Positions 55,335-61,448 are shown, counted from the first letter of the stretch. The stretch is DNA of 64,000 nt from Flagellimonas sp947499585 (GCF_044596045.1 NZ_CP138995.1:3782001-3846000); one strand, 5' to 3'. Numbers and translations: made by a program. Notes: generated by a model not told the origin, from the letters alone.

Positions 55335-55384
55335 AAAACCTCTTAGACAAGTTTGTTTGGGAGGTTTTTTTGTTGGCCTATAAG
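55335..55384 (+). repeat. Left copy of a 50-nt direct repeat (terminator plus tRNA-Gln 3' end)
   Basis: This segment aligns without gaps to 61291-61340, the right copy, at about 38 of 50 positions. The last 29 bases (55356-55384 against 61312-61340) match at 25, including TTTTGTTGGCCTA, which in the right copy is the acceptor end of tRNA-Gln and its 3' flank. No tRNA body follows here. It looks like the duplicated half of an insertion site at the tRNA-Gln 3' end, or a remnant of a second tRNA copy. Confidence 0.6.
55337..55371 (+). terminator. Terminator after the S41-like gene
   Basis: AACCTCTTAGAC pairs with GTTTGGGAGGTT through Watson-Crick and G-T pairs, followed by T5. It ends the S41-like gene and coincides with the left direct repeat; the equivalent in the right copy terminates tRNA-Gln. 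Confidence 0.8.
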
Positions 55385-55591
55385 TTGATTACATCTTTAT
55401 TTTGGATATCACCACCGTTATGGTCAGGTCTATATATCAATAGGCTGTCTGTAATTTAACGAAGGACGGGCAACTTTAATAAAGATATTAAATTTGTTTC
55501 CTTACCCTGTGCTTTATCCAATCAACCTTTTTAAATAATAGCGAGATTGCATATAAGAAATGTATTTATAATCGATTACATATTGGATTTG
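55385..55591. other. Non-coding stretch at the left end of the island
   Basis: AT-rich DNA without a convincing gene. TAAATTTG at 55489-55496 could be a promoter -7 box reading into the first cassette, but no TTG is at the right distance. CCGTTATGG at 55415-55423 resembles an attC right end and may be a remnant. Confidence 0.35.
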
Positions 55592-55636
55592 GGCGTATAA
55601 CGATGTATTTTACATCTATATAAACAAGTTGCTATT
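55592..55636 (+). repeat. Short attC-like element 0 before the first cassette gene
   Basis: GGCGTATAAC (left outer box) is followed by the hairpin GATGTA-TTT-TACATC (55602-55616) and then AACAAGTTGC (right outer box). It ends 8 bases before the first cassette ATG. It is shorter than usual attC sites, and its right box has no match at the end of the following cassette, so the assignment is tentative. Confidence 0.35.
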
Positions 55637-55643
55637 AATTTGA

Positions 55644-56318
55644 ATGAAACTAACTGACCAAATAAAAATCCGAGAACTGAAATTCAAACCGAAGGTTGAG
55701 ATTTTAGAAAATACTGTTGAATTGAACGACATCGAAATTTCAATTCCAATTCCCAACGGATTTACTGTCGATGACGGCGGAATTTTTGAAAACTTTAAAA
55801 AGGAATATGTTTTTCCAGAAAACTCGGAATTTTCAAAAAAGGACAGGGAGAGCTTTGAAAACGGGATTTTCCCACCTGTTTTTACACTCAAAAAGAATAA
55901 TGGAAGACCAATAATTACGTGCTATCTTTTTGACATCAGAGCATTGAAAGGCGGAAGTAACTTGAACATTCGGAGCATAAACAAGTTTGAGTTAATGTGG
56001 ACACCATATTTAGCGAAAAAGACAAACGAAGTCCCAATGAACGCCAAAAGGATATTGAAAAACGACCTGACTGCAGCACTTTCGACCGAATACGGATTTG
56101 ACTATAAAACCAAAAATAGAACTGAAACAATATCTTCAAATTTGAGAATTTTGACTTACGAGGTTCGGAATTTTGTACTGATTTTTTATTTGATTTATGA
56201 TAATACAAACAACTTGGAACAAACCGAATTGGATTCTTTTATTGACGGAATAAAAACTAATGGCAACAATGGCTATAATTCATTGTGGCAAAAAGCTAAA
56301 TCGATGTTTAATCTATAA
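55644..56318 (+). CDS. Cassette 1: hypothetical protein
   Basis: A 224-residue cytoplasmic-looking protein without signal peptide or membrane helix; no family is recognised. It has an N-terminal region of beta strands (VELNDIEISIPIPNGFTVDD), a central KRIL-type helix (MNAKRILKNDLTAALSTEYG) and a strand-rich end (LRILTYEVRNFVLIFYLIYD), finishing with SLWQKAKSMFNL. The gene begins 15 bases after the presumed cassette boundary and ends right at attC-like element A, with no room for another gene. It may be a toxin, immunity or house-keeping orphan; nothing indicates which. Confidence 0.7.
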   Translation: MKLTDQIKIRELKFKPKVEILENTVELNDIEISIPIPNGFTVDDGGIFENFKKEYVFPENSEFSKKDRESFENGIFPPVFTLKKNNGRPIITCYLFDIRALKGGSNLNIRSINKFELMWTPYLAKKTNEVPMNAKRILKNDLTAALSTEYGFDYKTKNRTETISSNLRILTYEVRNFVLIFYLIYDNTNNLEQTELDSFIDGIKTNGNNGYNSLWQKAKSMFNL

Positions 56319-56396
56319 ATCAAACGGCTGGATTTCGGCGGAATAATCTTTCGGATGATTCCACAACGAAATCATAGCCGAGGCCGTTATGTGCAA
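56317..56396 (+). repeat. attC-like element A
   Basis: Outer/inner arms AACGGCT ... AGCCG-agg-CCGTT and GGATTTC ... GAAATC surround a terminal hairpin GGAAT-a-ATC-TTTCG-GAT-g-ATTCC. The right end GCCGTTATGTGC is like the 3' end of known attC sites; recombination would be at G56386/T56387. Unpaired bases (AGG) on the right arm correspond to the central spacer of attC. Confidence 0.6.
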
Positions 56397-56416
56397 GCTG
56401 AAAAAAATTCCGAACT

Positions 56417-57058
56417 ATGATTAAACATTGGTTTATAACCATAATACTTCTCTTCAATTTCACGATTGTAATTGGACAATCGGAAATTAAGGTTCCTGAA
56501 TTTGACGATGATTACAGTAAAACAGTACAAATGCTCGAAAATGGAGAGACTGACATTGACTTTAAATCATTCAGAGAAAGCTTTATAGAAAGTAATCAAT
56601 TCAAAATTGCGTCTGAAAAAAGTTCTGAATTTAGGGTTTTGAAAAAAGAAATGTATCGCCAAATGTCTGAATCAAAATACGACAGTATTATTGCTACCAC
56701 GAAAAAAATATTGAGTATCGACTACACGAGTATGACTGCACATAAAATATTGAGACAGACTTATAAAATAGTTGGAGACTCAATAAATGCGGAAAAATAT
56801 AAAACAATTCAATTTGGACTTTTAATGTCAATAGTAAATAATGGAGACGGAAAGTCTTGCGAAAATGGATGGCCTGTAATCCAAATATCTGAAGAGTATT
56901 TTATTTTAGATATGCTCGGAGTTGAATTAAAAACTCAAAGTATAGATGGCGGAATTTGCGACCGAATGGAAGTCGAGGACGAAAACGGAGATACGAAAGT
57001 CTACTATTTTGAAATTAGTAACGTTTTTAAAGGAAAAGAAAAACTGAAAGAAAAATAA
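56417..57058 (+). CDS. Cassette 2: DUF4919-like exported protein
   Basis: A 213-residue protein with a signal peptide (HWFITIILLFNFTIVIGQ). The body matches what is known of DUF4919 proteins: DIDFKSFRESFIESNQF, a TPR-like stretch (KYDSIIATTKKILSIDYTSM and then AHKILRQTYKIVGDSINAEK), and a C-terminal block with GDGKSCENGWPVIQISEEYF. Function is unknown. It starts 30 bases after the cassette boundary and ends five bases before attC-like element B. The first nine bases of the cassette are complementary to the outer box of element B. Confidence 0.78.
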   Translation: MIKHWFITIILLFNFTIVIGQSEIKVPEFDDDYSKTVQMLENGETDIDFKSFRESFIESNQFKIASEKSSEFRVLKKEMYRQMSESKYDSIIATTKKILSIDYTSMTAHKILRQTYKIVGDSINAEKYKTIQFGLLMSIVNNGDGKSCENGWPVIQISEEYFILDMLGVELKTQSIDGGICDRMEVEDENGDTKVYYFEISNVFKGKEKLKEK

Positions 57059-57062
57059 AGCC

Positions 57063-57200
57063 AGCACATAACAACGGCTATAGTTCATTGCGGCGGAATT
57101 TCCTCTTGGAAATTCCTGCGTGTTTGCTAACTTTGGTTTACGGCGGAATAGTTCTGCCGAACCATTCCGCAACGAAACTATAGCCCAACCGTTGGAGCAC
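57063..57200 (+). repeat. attC-like element B
   Basis: Left box GCACATAAC (57064-57072) then AACGGCTATAGTT; right arm AACTATAGCC-caa-CCGTTGGAGC. The inner arms pair over about ten bases with an unpaired spacer. The terminal part holds GGAATTTCC-TCTT-GGAAATTCC (57095-57116) and a second hairpin around CGGCGGAATAGTTCTGCCG. The likely crossover is G57191/T57192. The remainder of this 321-base gap is the leader of cassette 3. Confidence 0.68.
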
Positions 57201-57301
57201 AATATCTTTTAGCAAGTTTTCTTGGTTTAACCCATGAATATTTAAATGAGGTTAAAAAAATCTTCTTAAACCAGCTTAATTTTTATCAGATTTTACATAA
57301 G

Positions 57302-57309
57302 TACCTTTG
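57302..57309 (+). promoter_or_regulatory. Possible -7 box inside cassette 3 (TACCTTTG)
   Basis: TACCTTTG fits TAnnTTTG and lies 71 bases before the DJ-1-like gene, in a cassette leader that is much longer (188 bases) than those of cassettes 1, 2 and 4. No TTG is well placed. Confidence 0.3.
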
Positions 57310-57379
57310 TCCTACTTTTTAAACAAAAGGCGAGTTCAAATTATATTACAATTGATTTGTCAATATTAAAAACAAGAAT

Positions 57380-58135
57380 ATGAAAAATGTATTGATGATT
57401 TCAACACTATTTTTTGCAGCTATTTTTATTAGCTGTAATAATGAGAAATCAAAAGCTAAGCTCAAAACCGAGCATACCAATCGAGTAGAGTCACCATCTG
57501 ATACATTAACAAAACACTTGAAACCGTACAAAACTGAATTGCCAACAATAGGCCTTCTTATGTTTAATGGTGTCCTACAAGGTGAGGTTATCGCAACATC
57601 AGATGTTTTTGGAAAACCTAATCAAAATTTTGAGCAACTTTTTAATGTGATCACCATAGCGGAAACGGAAAAACCAATCACAACCGAGGAAGGCATGCGT
57701 TTTGTTCCTGATTATACATTTGAAAATTGTCCAAAGTTAACAGCGCTATTTGTTCCTAGTGGCTATGATATGTACGCACAAGTCCGCAATGAAAAAATGA
57801 TAGATTTTATTAAAAAGAAAAACGAAGAAACTAAATACATTGTGAGCAATTGTGCTGGAGCACAGCTTATTGGCAAGTCTGGAATTGCAGACGGACATAA
57901 AATCGTCACCTATATTGGCGGGGGAAAACAGCTTCAAAAAGATTACCCAAATTTAAAAGTTCAAAATGACAGTTTAGTAACATTTGTTGAAGATGGAAAA
58001 TTCAGTTCATCTAATGGAAACTTGACGAGCTATATTTCCGCCCTTAATTTACTGGAAAAAATGACCAGTTCAGAGCACAGAAAATTTGTTGAAAGTTATT
58101 TGTACATCGACCGACTTCAAAATTGGAAAGAATAA
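57380..58135 (+). CDS. Cassette 3: DJ-1/PfpI-family lipoprotein
   Basis: A 251-residue protein with a lipoprotein signal (MKNVLMISTLFFAAIFISC, lipid-anchored Cys19). The body (from LPTIGLLMFNGVLQGEVIAT on) has the DJ-1/PfpI alpha/beta fold, with the nucleophile elbow in YIVSNCAGAQLIGKSGIADG and the strand FVPSGYDMYAQVRNEKMID. The family includes glyoxalases, proteases and regulators; a lipoprotein version facing the periplasm is uncommon, and its substrate is unknown. It is the only gene in its cassette and ends just before a degenerate outer box (58142-58149). Confidence 0.8.
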   Translation: MKNVLMISTLFFAAIFISCNNEKSKAKLKTEHTNRVESPSDTLTKHLKPYKTELPTIGLLMFNGVLQGEVIATSDVFGKPNQNFEQLFNVITIAETEKPITTEEGMRFVPDYTFENCPKLTALFVPSGYDMYAQVRNEKMIDFIKKKNEETKYIVSNCAGAQLIGKSGIADGHKIVTYIGGGKQLQKDYPNLKVQNDSLVTFVEDGKFSSSNGNLTSYISALNLLEKMTSSEHRKFVESYLYIDRLQNWKE

Positions 58136-58227
58136 GTACTATGCCTAACATTGTGTCTAGTTCTTTGCATCTTTAACTACCCATCGAGGGAAAACCAAGC
58201 TCTCGGAAAATAAAAAAATCCGTGAGG
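58136..58227 (+). other. Partial attC-like left end and hairpin
   Basis: TGCCTAAC (58142-58149) fits the RYYYAAC rule for an outer attC box and is followed by TTGTGTCTAG. An imperfect hairpin (CTC-t-CGGA ... TCCG-t-GAG, 58200-58226) comes after. No matching right end follows directly, so this may be the left half of an attC site that lost its right half. Confidence 0.4.
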
Positions 58228-58431
58228 TGCGCCAACAGCGGCTAAAAGCAATTTGGCCAGATAATTTATACTCCCAATAACATAAAATCTCCAAGATACA
58301 AACGCTGCGCGGTCTTCTTGACAAACTATAAAATCAGAGACATAGGAAGTCTAATTCCGATTTCATAGTTAATCGATTTTATTATATTCCCGTAGAAATC
58401 ATCGAACTGCGTTTAGCAGGTCGTTGGCGAT
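58228..58431 (+). repeat. attC-like element C
   Basis: Left CGCCAAC (58230-58236) and right GTTGGCG (58423-58429) are fully complementary. Inner arms GCTAAA-a-GCA-a-TT and AA-c-TGC-g-TTTAGC also pair, with an unpaired AGGT on the right. The 204-base span is long for attC; a second imperfect repeat around CATAGGAAGTCTAATTCC may be the terminal structure. The crossover would be at G58423/T58424. Confidence 0.58.
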
Positions 58432-58451
58432 AATTAAAACAAGCCGAAATA

Positions 58452-59378
58452 TTGAAAAATCACATAATTAAATTATCTGTATTCGTATTTGTAATATTTT
58501 TAAATGCTTGCAAAACGGAGAAATCTAATAAAAAAGAGAATGATTCTTCAACTGAAGAAAGTTTCTATCTTGGACAAAAACCACCAGGTTTAATTCCTGA
58601 AATTTTTGCCCCCGGAATAATTTCTATAAATGGAAGATATGAACATGGTATTTCATTTTCCCCTGATTTAAAAGAATTATATTTTGGAGCTAATTACGAA
58701 GATCAAGATCCAAGTATCTATTTCTCAAAACTTGAAGGCAAAAAATGGACAAATCCGAAAAAAGCAAATTTTACAAAAGGCAAAAAAATAGGAGAAATGC
58801 ATCCATTTGTGAACCCTAATGGTACAACAATTCATTTTGCCGCTCATGATGCTTTTACATTGCCTCATCATAAAGAATCAGTAAAAACCTGGTATGTAAA
58901 ACGCGTAGGGAATTCCTGGAGCGATGCAAAGCAACTTGACTCACCCATAAATGATGATTTTGTTTTTTATTCGAATGAAGCGAAAAACGGAGATATTTTT
59001 TATACAAATATGTCTAAACGGAAAATTTACTATGCTCCTAAAATAAATGACAAATATCCAGAAGTACATGAAGTTGGAACTGAAGGTTTCCACGGTTTTA
59101 TTTCCCCATCTCAAGATTATTTGCTGGTAAATGCTAGAAACAAGGAAGATAACCAAAGAAAAAGTGATATATATGTATATTTTAAGAAGAAAGAGACTGG
59201 ATGGTCAAAAGCCATTAACCTTGGAAGTGAAGTAAATTCTAATTTCGCTGAAACATGCCCAAGTATCACTCCAGATGGTAAATATTTATTTTTTGGTAGA
59301 TATAACGAAGAGCGGGAGCTATCAAACCTTTATTGGGTGAGCACAGAGGTTATAGAAAAACTAAGACCAAAACAATAA
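58452..59378 (+). CDS. Cassette 4: PD40-repeat lipoprotein
   Basis: A 308-residue lipoprotein starting at a TTG (58452): MKNHIIKLSVFVFVIFLNAC has a lipobox with Cys20, which supports this start. The body contains WD40-like beta-propeller (PD40, TolB-type) repeats: GISFSPDLKELYFGANYE, MHPFVNPNGTTIHFAAHD, FISPSQDYLLVNARNK and CPSITPDGKYLFFGRYN. Such proteins are envelope beta-propellers of unknown binding partner. The gene begins 28 bases after the cassette boundary. The first bases GTTGGCGAT (58423) are perfectly complementary to ATCGCCAAC (59389-59397) at the end of the cassette, 14 of 16 over a longer stretch. Confidence 0.82.
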   Translation: MKNHIIKLSVFVFVIFLNACKTEKSNKKENDSSTEESFYLGQKPPGLIPEIFAPGIISINGRYEHGISFSPDLKELYFGANYEDQDPSIYFSKLEGKKWTNPKKANFTKGKKIGEMHPFVNPNGTTIHFAAHDAFTLPHHKESVKTWYVKRVGNSWSDAKQLDSPINDDFVFYSNEAKNGDIFYTNMSKRKIYYAPKINDKYPEVHEVGTEGFHGFISPSQDYLLVNARNKEDNQRKSDIYVYFKKKETGWSKAINLGSEVNSNFAETCPSITPDGKYLFFGRYNEERELSNLYWVSTEVIEKLRPKQ

Positions 59379-59388
59379 AAATATAACT

Positions 59389-59525
59389 ATCGCCAACAAT
59401 GGCTATAAGTAATTGCTTGTTGTCGCCTACTTTGGAAATTCCGTAGGAATTTCCAACTTGGTGTGTACTTACAAAGTTAAATGCTAACCCACGCAACTAC
59501 TCATAGCCGAGACCGTTAGCTGCAA
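59389..59525 (+). repeat. attC-like element D
   Basis: The best-formed element. Outer box ATCGCCAAC; inner arms GGCTAT-a-AGT-aa-TTGC and GCAA-ct-ACT-c-ATAGCC; right end GAGACCGTTAGCTGC with unpaired bases in the spacer. The terminal structure is a perfect 11-bp hairpin TTGGAAATTCC-GTA-GGAATTTCCAA (59432-59456). Crossover predicted at G59515/T59516. Confidence 0.72.
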
Positions 59526-59538
59526 GCCGCAAATAAAT

Positions 59539-60054
59539 ATGAGCAAACAAAAACTGATTAAAAGATTAAAGAGTTACTATCCTATGGAAAGATTTCACGC
59601 TTTTGTGACTTTCCCAGCGATATTAGTTTATCTATTCCTTAATAACTTATTTATAGATATATTTTTTCTGTTGTATGGAGTTTTAGTTTGTATAATAATA
59701 CTAGTTCAAGGTCAACACTATTGGAAGTTAAAGTTATATAGATTGATGGAAAAGCCCTTTAATCAAGAAAAAAACTTAAATCTTTTCAGGAATTCCAAAA
59801 AAATAAATCTGATACTAATTGCTCTGATTCCAATAATATTTGCAATTCAATTGTATCAAAATGACTGGGGAATAATTCCCGAAAACTTGATTTTGTACGG
59901 AATCTTATCCAATTTTTTCGCAATTCTTGAACATATAAATTATTATAACCGTCAGTTAATGATTGACAATTCAGCTGATTTAAAATATATAAAACGAAAT
60001 AAAAAATTAAAAATCGCAAGTTTAGCTAAAGATTTAAAAGAGTCTGAGCTATAA
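59539..60054 (+). CDS. Cassette 5: hypothetical integral membrane protein
   Basis: A 171-residue protein with about four membrane helices (FVTFPAILVYLFLNNLF, FFLLYGVLVCIIILVQG, INLILIALIPIIFAIQL, ENLILYGILSNFFAILEHI) and a lysine-rich cytoplasmic tail. No named family is recognised. It starts 24 bases after the element D crossover point with no other gene between. Strong AT bias and lysine-rich ends resemble the other cassette genes. Confidence 0.72.
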   Translation: MSKQKLIKRLKSYYPMERFHAFVTFPAILVYLFLNNLFIDIFFLLYGVLVCIIILVQGQHYWKLKLYRLMEKPFNQEKNLNLFRNSKKINLILIALIPIIFAIQLYQNDWGIIPENLILYGILSNFFAILEHINYYNRQLMIDNSADLKYIKRNKKLKIASLAKDLKESEL

Positions 60055-60057
60055 AAC

Positions 60058-60210
60058 CAGCACCTAATAATAGCTATAATTAATACGGGCCTGGGTACTT
60101 AACCCAAAGTTTAGGGCTTTAACCAAGTACGCCAAATCTTTTTGATTTGGCTTTATAACAAAAAAGATAAAACAAAATAAAAAGTTTTGGCTAAGTGCTT
60201 AATCGAACAT
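60058..60210 (+). repeat. Degenerate attC-like element E
   Basis: The left end GCACCTAATAATAGCTATAATTAAT resembles element B (GCACATAACAACGGCTATAGTT) at most positions (the exact strings differ in several bases). It is followed by GGGTACTT paired with AAGTAC-g-CC and by the perfect hairpin GCCAAATC-TTTTT-GATTTGGC (60131-60151). The right end around GCTTAATCGAACATAATAG has no clear outer box, so it may have decayed. Confidence 0.42.
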
Positions 60211-60218
60211 AATAGTAA

Positions 60219-60590
60219 ATGAGACCAGAAGATTTTATAAAAGAATATGAAGCTGCCTTAAAAACCCAAGATTGGAAAAATGTTGACCCACTATTTCATG
60301 ATAATGCCTGTGTTACTTTTTCTAATGGAGCAATTCATATGGGAAAATCAAAAGTTAGAATTGCCTTTGAAAACAATTTTTCAATGATTAAGAGCGAAGA
60401 ATATTCAATACAAAACGTACGATGGGTTCTTAAAAATGAATCTATAGCTGCTTTTGCATTTGAATTCTATTGGCAAGGAATAATCAATAAAAATCTTACA
60501 AAAGGAAACGGAATTGGAACCATAGTTCTAATTAATGAAAATGGGAAATGGATTTTGCTAACTGAAAATCTGAGTAAAAAAACAGCATGA
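60219..60590 (+). CDS. Cassette 6: NTF2-like (SnoaL-type) protein
   Basis: A 123-residue protein with a cone-shaped NTF2-like fold: FIKEYEAALKTQDWKNVDPL, LFHDNACVTFSNGAIHMGKS, KVRIAFENNFSMI, then strands (AFAFEFYWQGI, GIGTIVLINENGKWILLTEN). The family includes SnoaL-like and DUF4440 proteins, mostly small ligand-binding proteins or enzymes; function here is unknown. It has no signal peptide. It is alone in its cassette and followed by attC-like element F. Confidence 0.8.
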   Translation: MRPEDFIKEYEAALKTQDWKNVDPLFHDNACVTFSNGAIHMGKSKVRIAFENNFSMIKSEEYSIQNVRWVLKNESIAAFAFEFYWQGIINKNLTKGNGIGTIVLINENGKWILLTENLSKKTA

Positions 60591-60621
60591 TGAATATATT
60601 GTGAAAGCAAAAAATAACTGC

Positions 60622-60762
60622 TGCTTACATTGTATATAAAAAATATCGCAAGTCGTTGCTAACACAATGGGTTGGTTTTTTTTTGGAAATTTGGCTTTTG
60701 TATCATCCGAAAAGTTAAAGCCTTTTTTAGCGATACTTTTCATATACGGAGCCGTTATCTCT
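60622..60762 (+). repeat. attC-like element F
   Basis: The two 18-base arms at 60632-60649 and 60730-60747 are inverted copies with 16 of 18 complementary positions. Outside them lie a left box like GCTTACATT and a right end GAGCCGTTATC with an unpaired spacer GAGC, just as in the other elements. The inner part holds GGCTTT ... AAAGCC. Crossover predicted at G60754/T60755. It appears to be the last site of the array. Confidence 0.6.
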
Positions 60763-60848
60763 TATTTTAAAAAAGTATTTGATCTTAAAATTCTAAAATA
60801 TAAATATTGTAGAATCATTTAAGGTTTTTACTACTAGTATTAATCTCT

Positions 60849-61290
60849 TTGGCCTCATTTACCAGATTTAATCAAGACAACACAACGCTGATAAATGGCA
60901 GAGCTAAAAGCTTTAAAAATGATGTTTCCAATATATTAATTGTTAACCTAAATTCTAAGAAATCAACAATTATTGATTCTTTGGGTTTATTCACTATTGA
61001 AGCCAAATTGAAAGAAGTTACAGTTACCCGCACAATCTAACAGGCAAATTAGGCCTTGATGCTGAAAGACTAGGTATTAAACCTGTTGTTACTTCTTCCT
61101 CTTTAGATTTGCCAAATGCAGATGTAGAAGTAATGACCCAAAATCAACGATTACTTCTTGAGGCAGATAGAGGGAAATACATACGATTGGCAACAATCGA
61201 AGACCAAGGAAGACTAATTGCAGCTCTTGGTTACCTATACCCAACTATTATTATAAACACTTCCATTACTTTAAGGGGAATTAAAAATAA
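60849..61290 (+). pseudogene. Decayed CarboxypepD_reg-like protein gene
   Basis: Two open stretches in different frames read as parts of one protein. The first (FTRFNQDNTTLINGRAKSF, ILIVNLNSKKSTIIDSLGLF) matches the start of a carboxypeptidase regulatory-like domain. After KEVTVT the reading frame must shift by one base (one base lost near 61027) to continue as PHNLTGKLGLDAERLGIKPV and SSSLDLPNADVEVMTQNQ. A piece of the domain seems deleted before KEV, there is no good start, and the end runs into the tRNA-Gln terminator. It is therefore a remnant, not a functional gene. It closes the island on the right. Confidence 0.7.
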
Positions 61291-61340
61291 AAAACCTCCT
61301 AAACTATCACATTTAGGAGGTCATTTTGTTGGCCTACAAG
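61291..61340 (+). repeat. Right copy of the 50-nt direct repeat at tRNA-Gln
   Basis: Ungapped counterpart of 55335-55384. It spans the tRNA-Gln terminator and the last 12 bases of the tRNA acceptor region. If an element integrated here, this copy rebuilt the intact tRNA 3' end. Confidence 0.6.
61295..61320 (-). terminator. Terminator of tRNA-Gln
   Basis: CCTCCTAAA (61295-61303) and TTTAGGAGG (61312-61320) form a perfect 9-bp stem; the minus strand continues with TTTTTTATTTTTAA. It lies 8 bases after the tRNA 3' end. Confidence 0.92.
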
Positions 61341-61400
61341 GACTCGAACCTTGAACGACTGGACCAAAACCAGCTGTGTTACCAATTACACCATAGGCCA
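61329..61400 (-). tRNA. tRNA-Gln (anticodon TTG)
   Basis: On the minus strand a 7-bp acceptor stem TGGCCTA/TAGGCCA, a D arm with AATTGGTAAC, an anticodon arm CTGGT-TTTGGT-CCAG with anticodon TTG, and the T arm with GGTTCGAGTC are all present. The discriminator is A and CCA is not encoded. Length is 72. It has its own promoter and terminator and marks the right flank of the cassette island. Confidence 0.95.
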
Positions 61401-61418
61401 GTACCACATTTGAGGGTG

Positions 61419-61448
61419 CAAATTTAAGACAAACTTTTGTTTAGGCAA
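61419..61448 (-). promoter_or_regulatory. Predicted promoter of tRNA-Gln
   Basis: On the minus strand TTG (61448-61446), a 19-base spacer and TAAATTTG (61426-61419) match consensus, 18 bases before the tRNA. Confidence 0.65.

Larger units (their letters stand above)
55385..61311 (+). mobile_element. Putative integron-like cassette island at tRNA-Gln (no integrase seen)
   Basis: About 5.9 kb lies between two copies of the 50-nt repeat. It holds six plus-strand genes of unrelated families, each followed by an imperfect inverted repeat with attC-like design, and ends with a decayed gene. Two cassettes have 9-base perfect complementarity between their first bases and the outer box at their far end (56386-56394 with 57064-57072; 58423-58431 with 59389-59397). 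Clusters of attC sites without integrase are known as a class in other bacteria. No tyrosine recombinase, transposase or attI was found here. Confidence 0.55.

Noticed and set aside
55385..61311. Interpreting the intergenic repeats as CRISPR or as simple REP/MITE repeats
   Set aside because: No regular repeat-spacer pattern exists. The elements differ in sequence but share architecture and lie once after each gene, with cassette-end complementarity, which fits attC better; the MITE alternative is not fully excluded.
55385..61311. Phage or transposon explanation for the island
   Set aside because: No integrase, transposase, capsid, tail or terminase gene and no terminal inverted repeats were seen in the interval.
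60849..61354. Two open frames as separate small genes
   Set aside because: They fit one protein family in two frames and the second runs into the tRNA-Gln terminator, so I treat them as a pseudogene.
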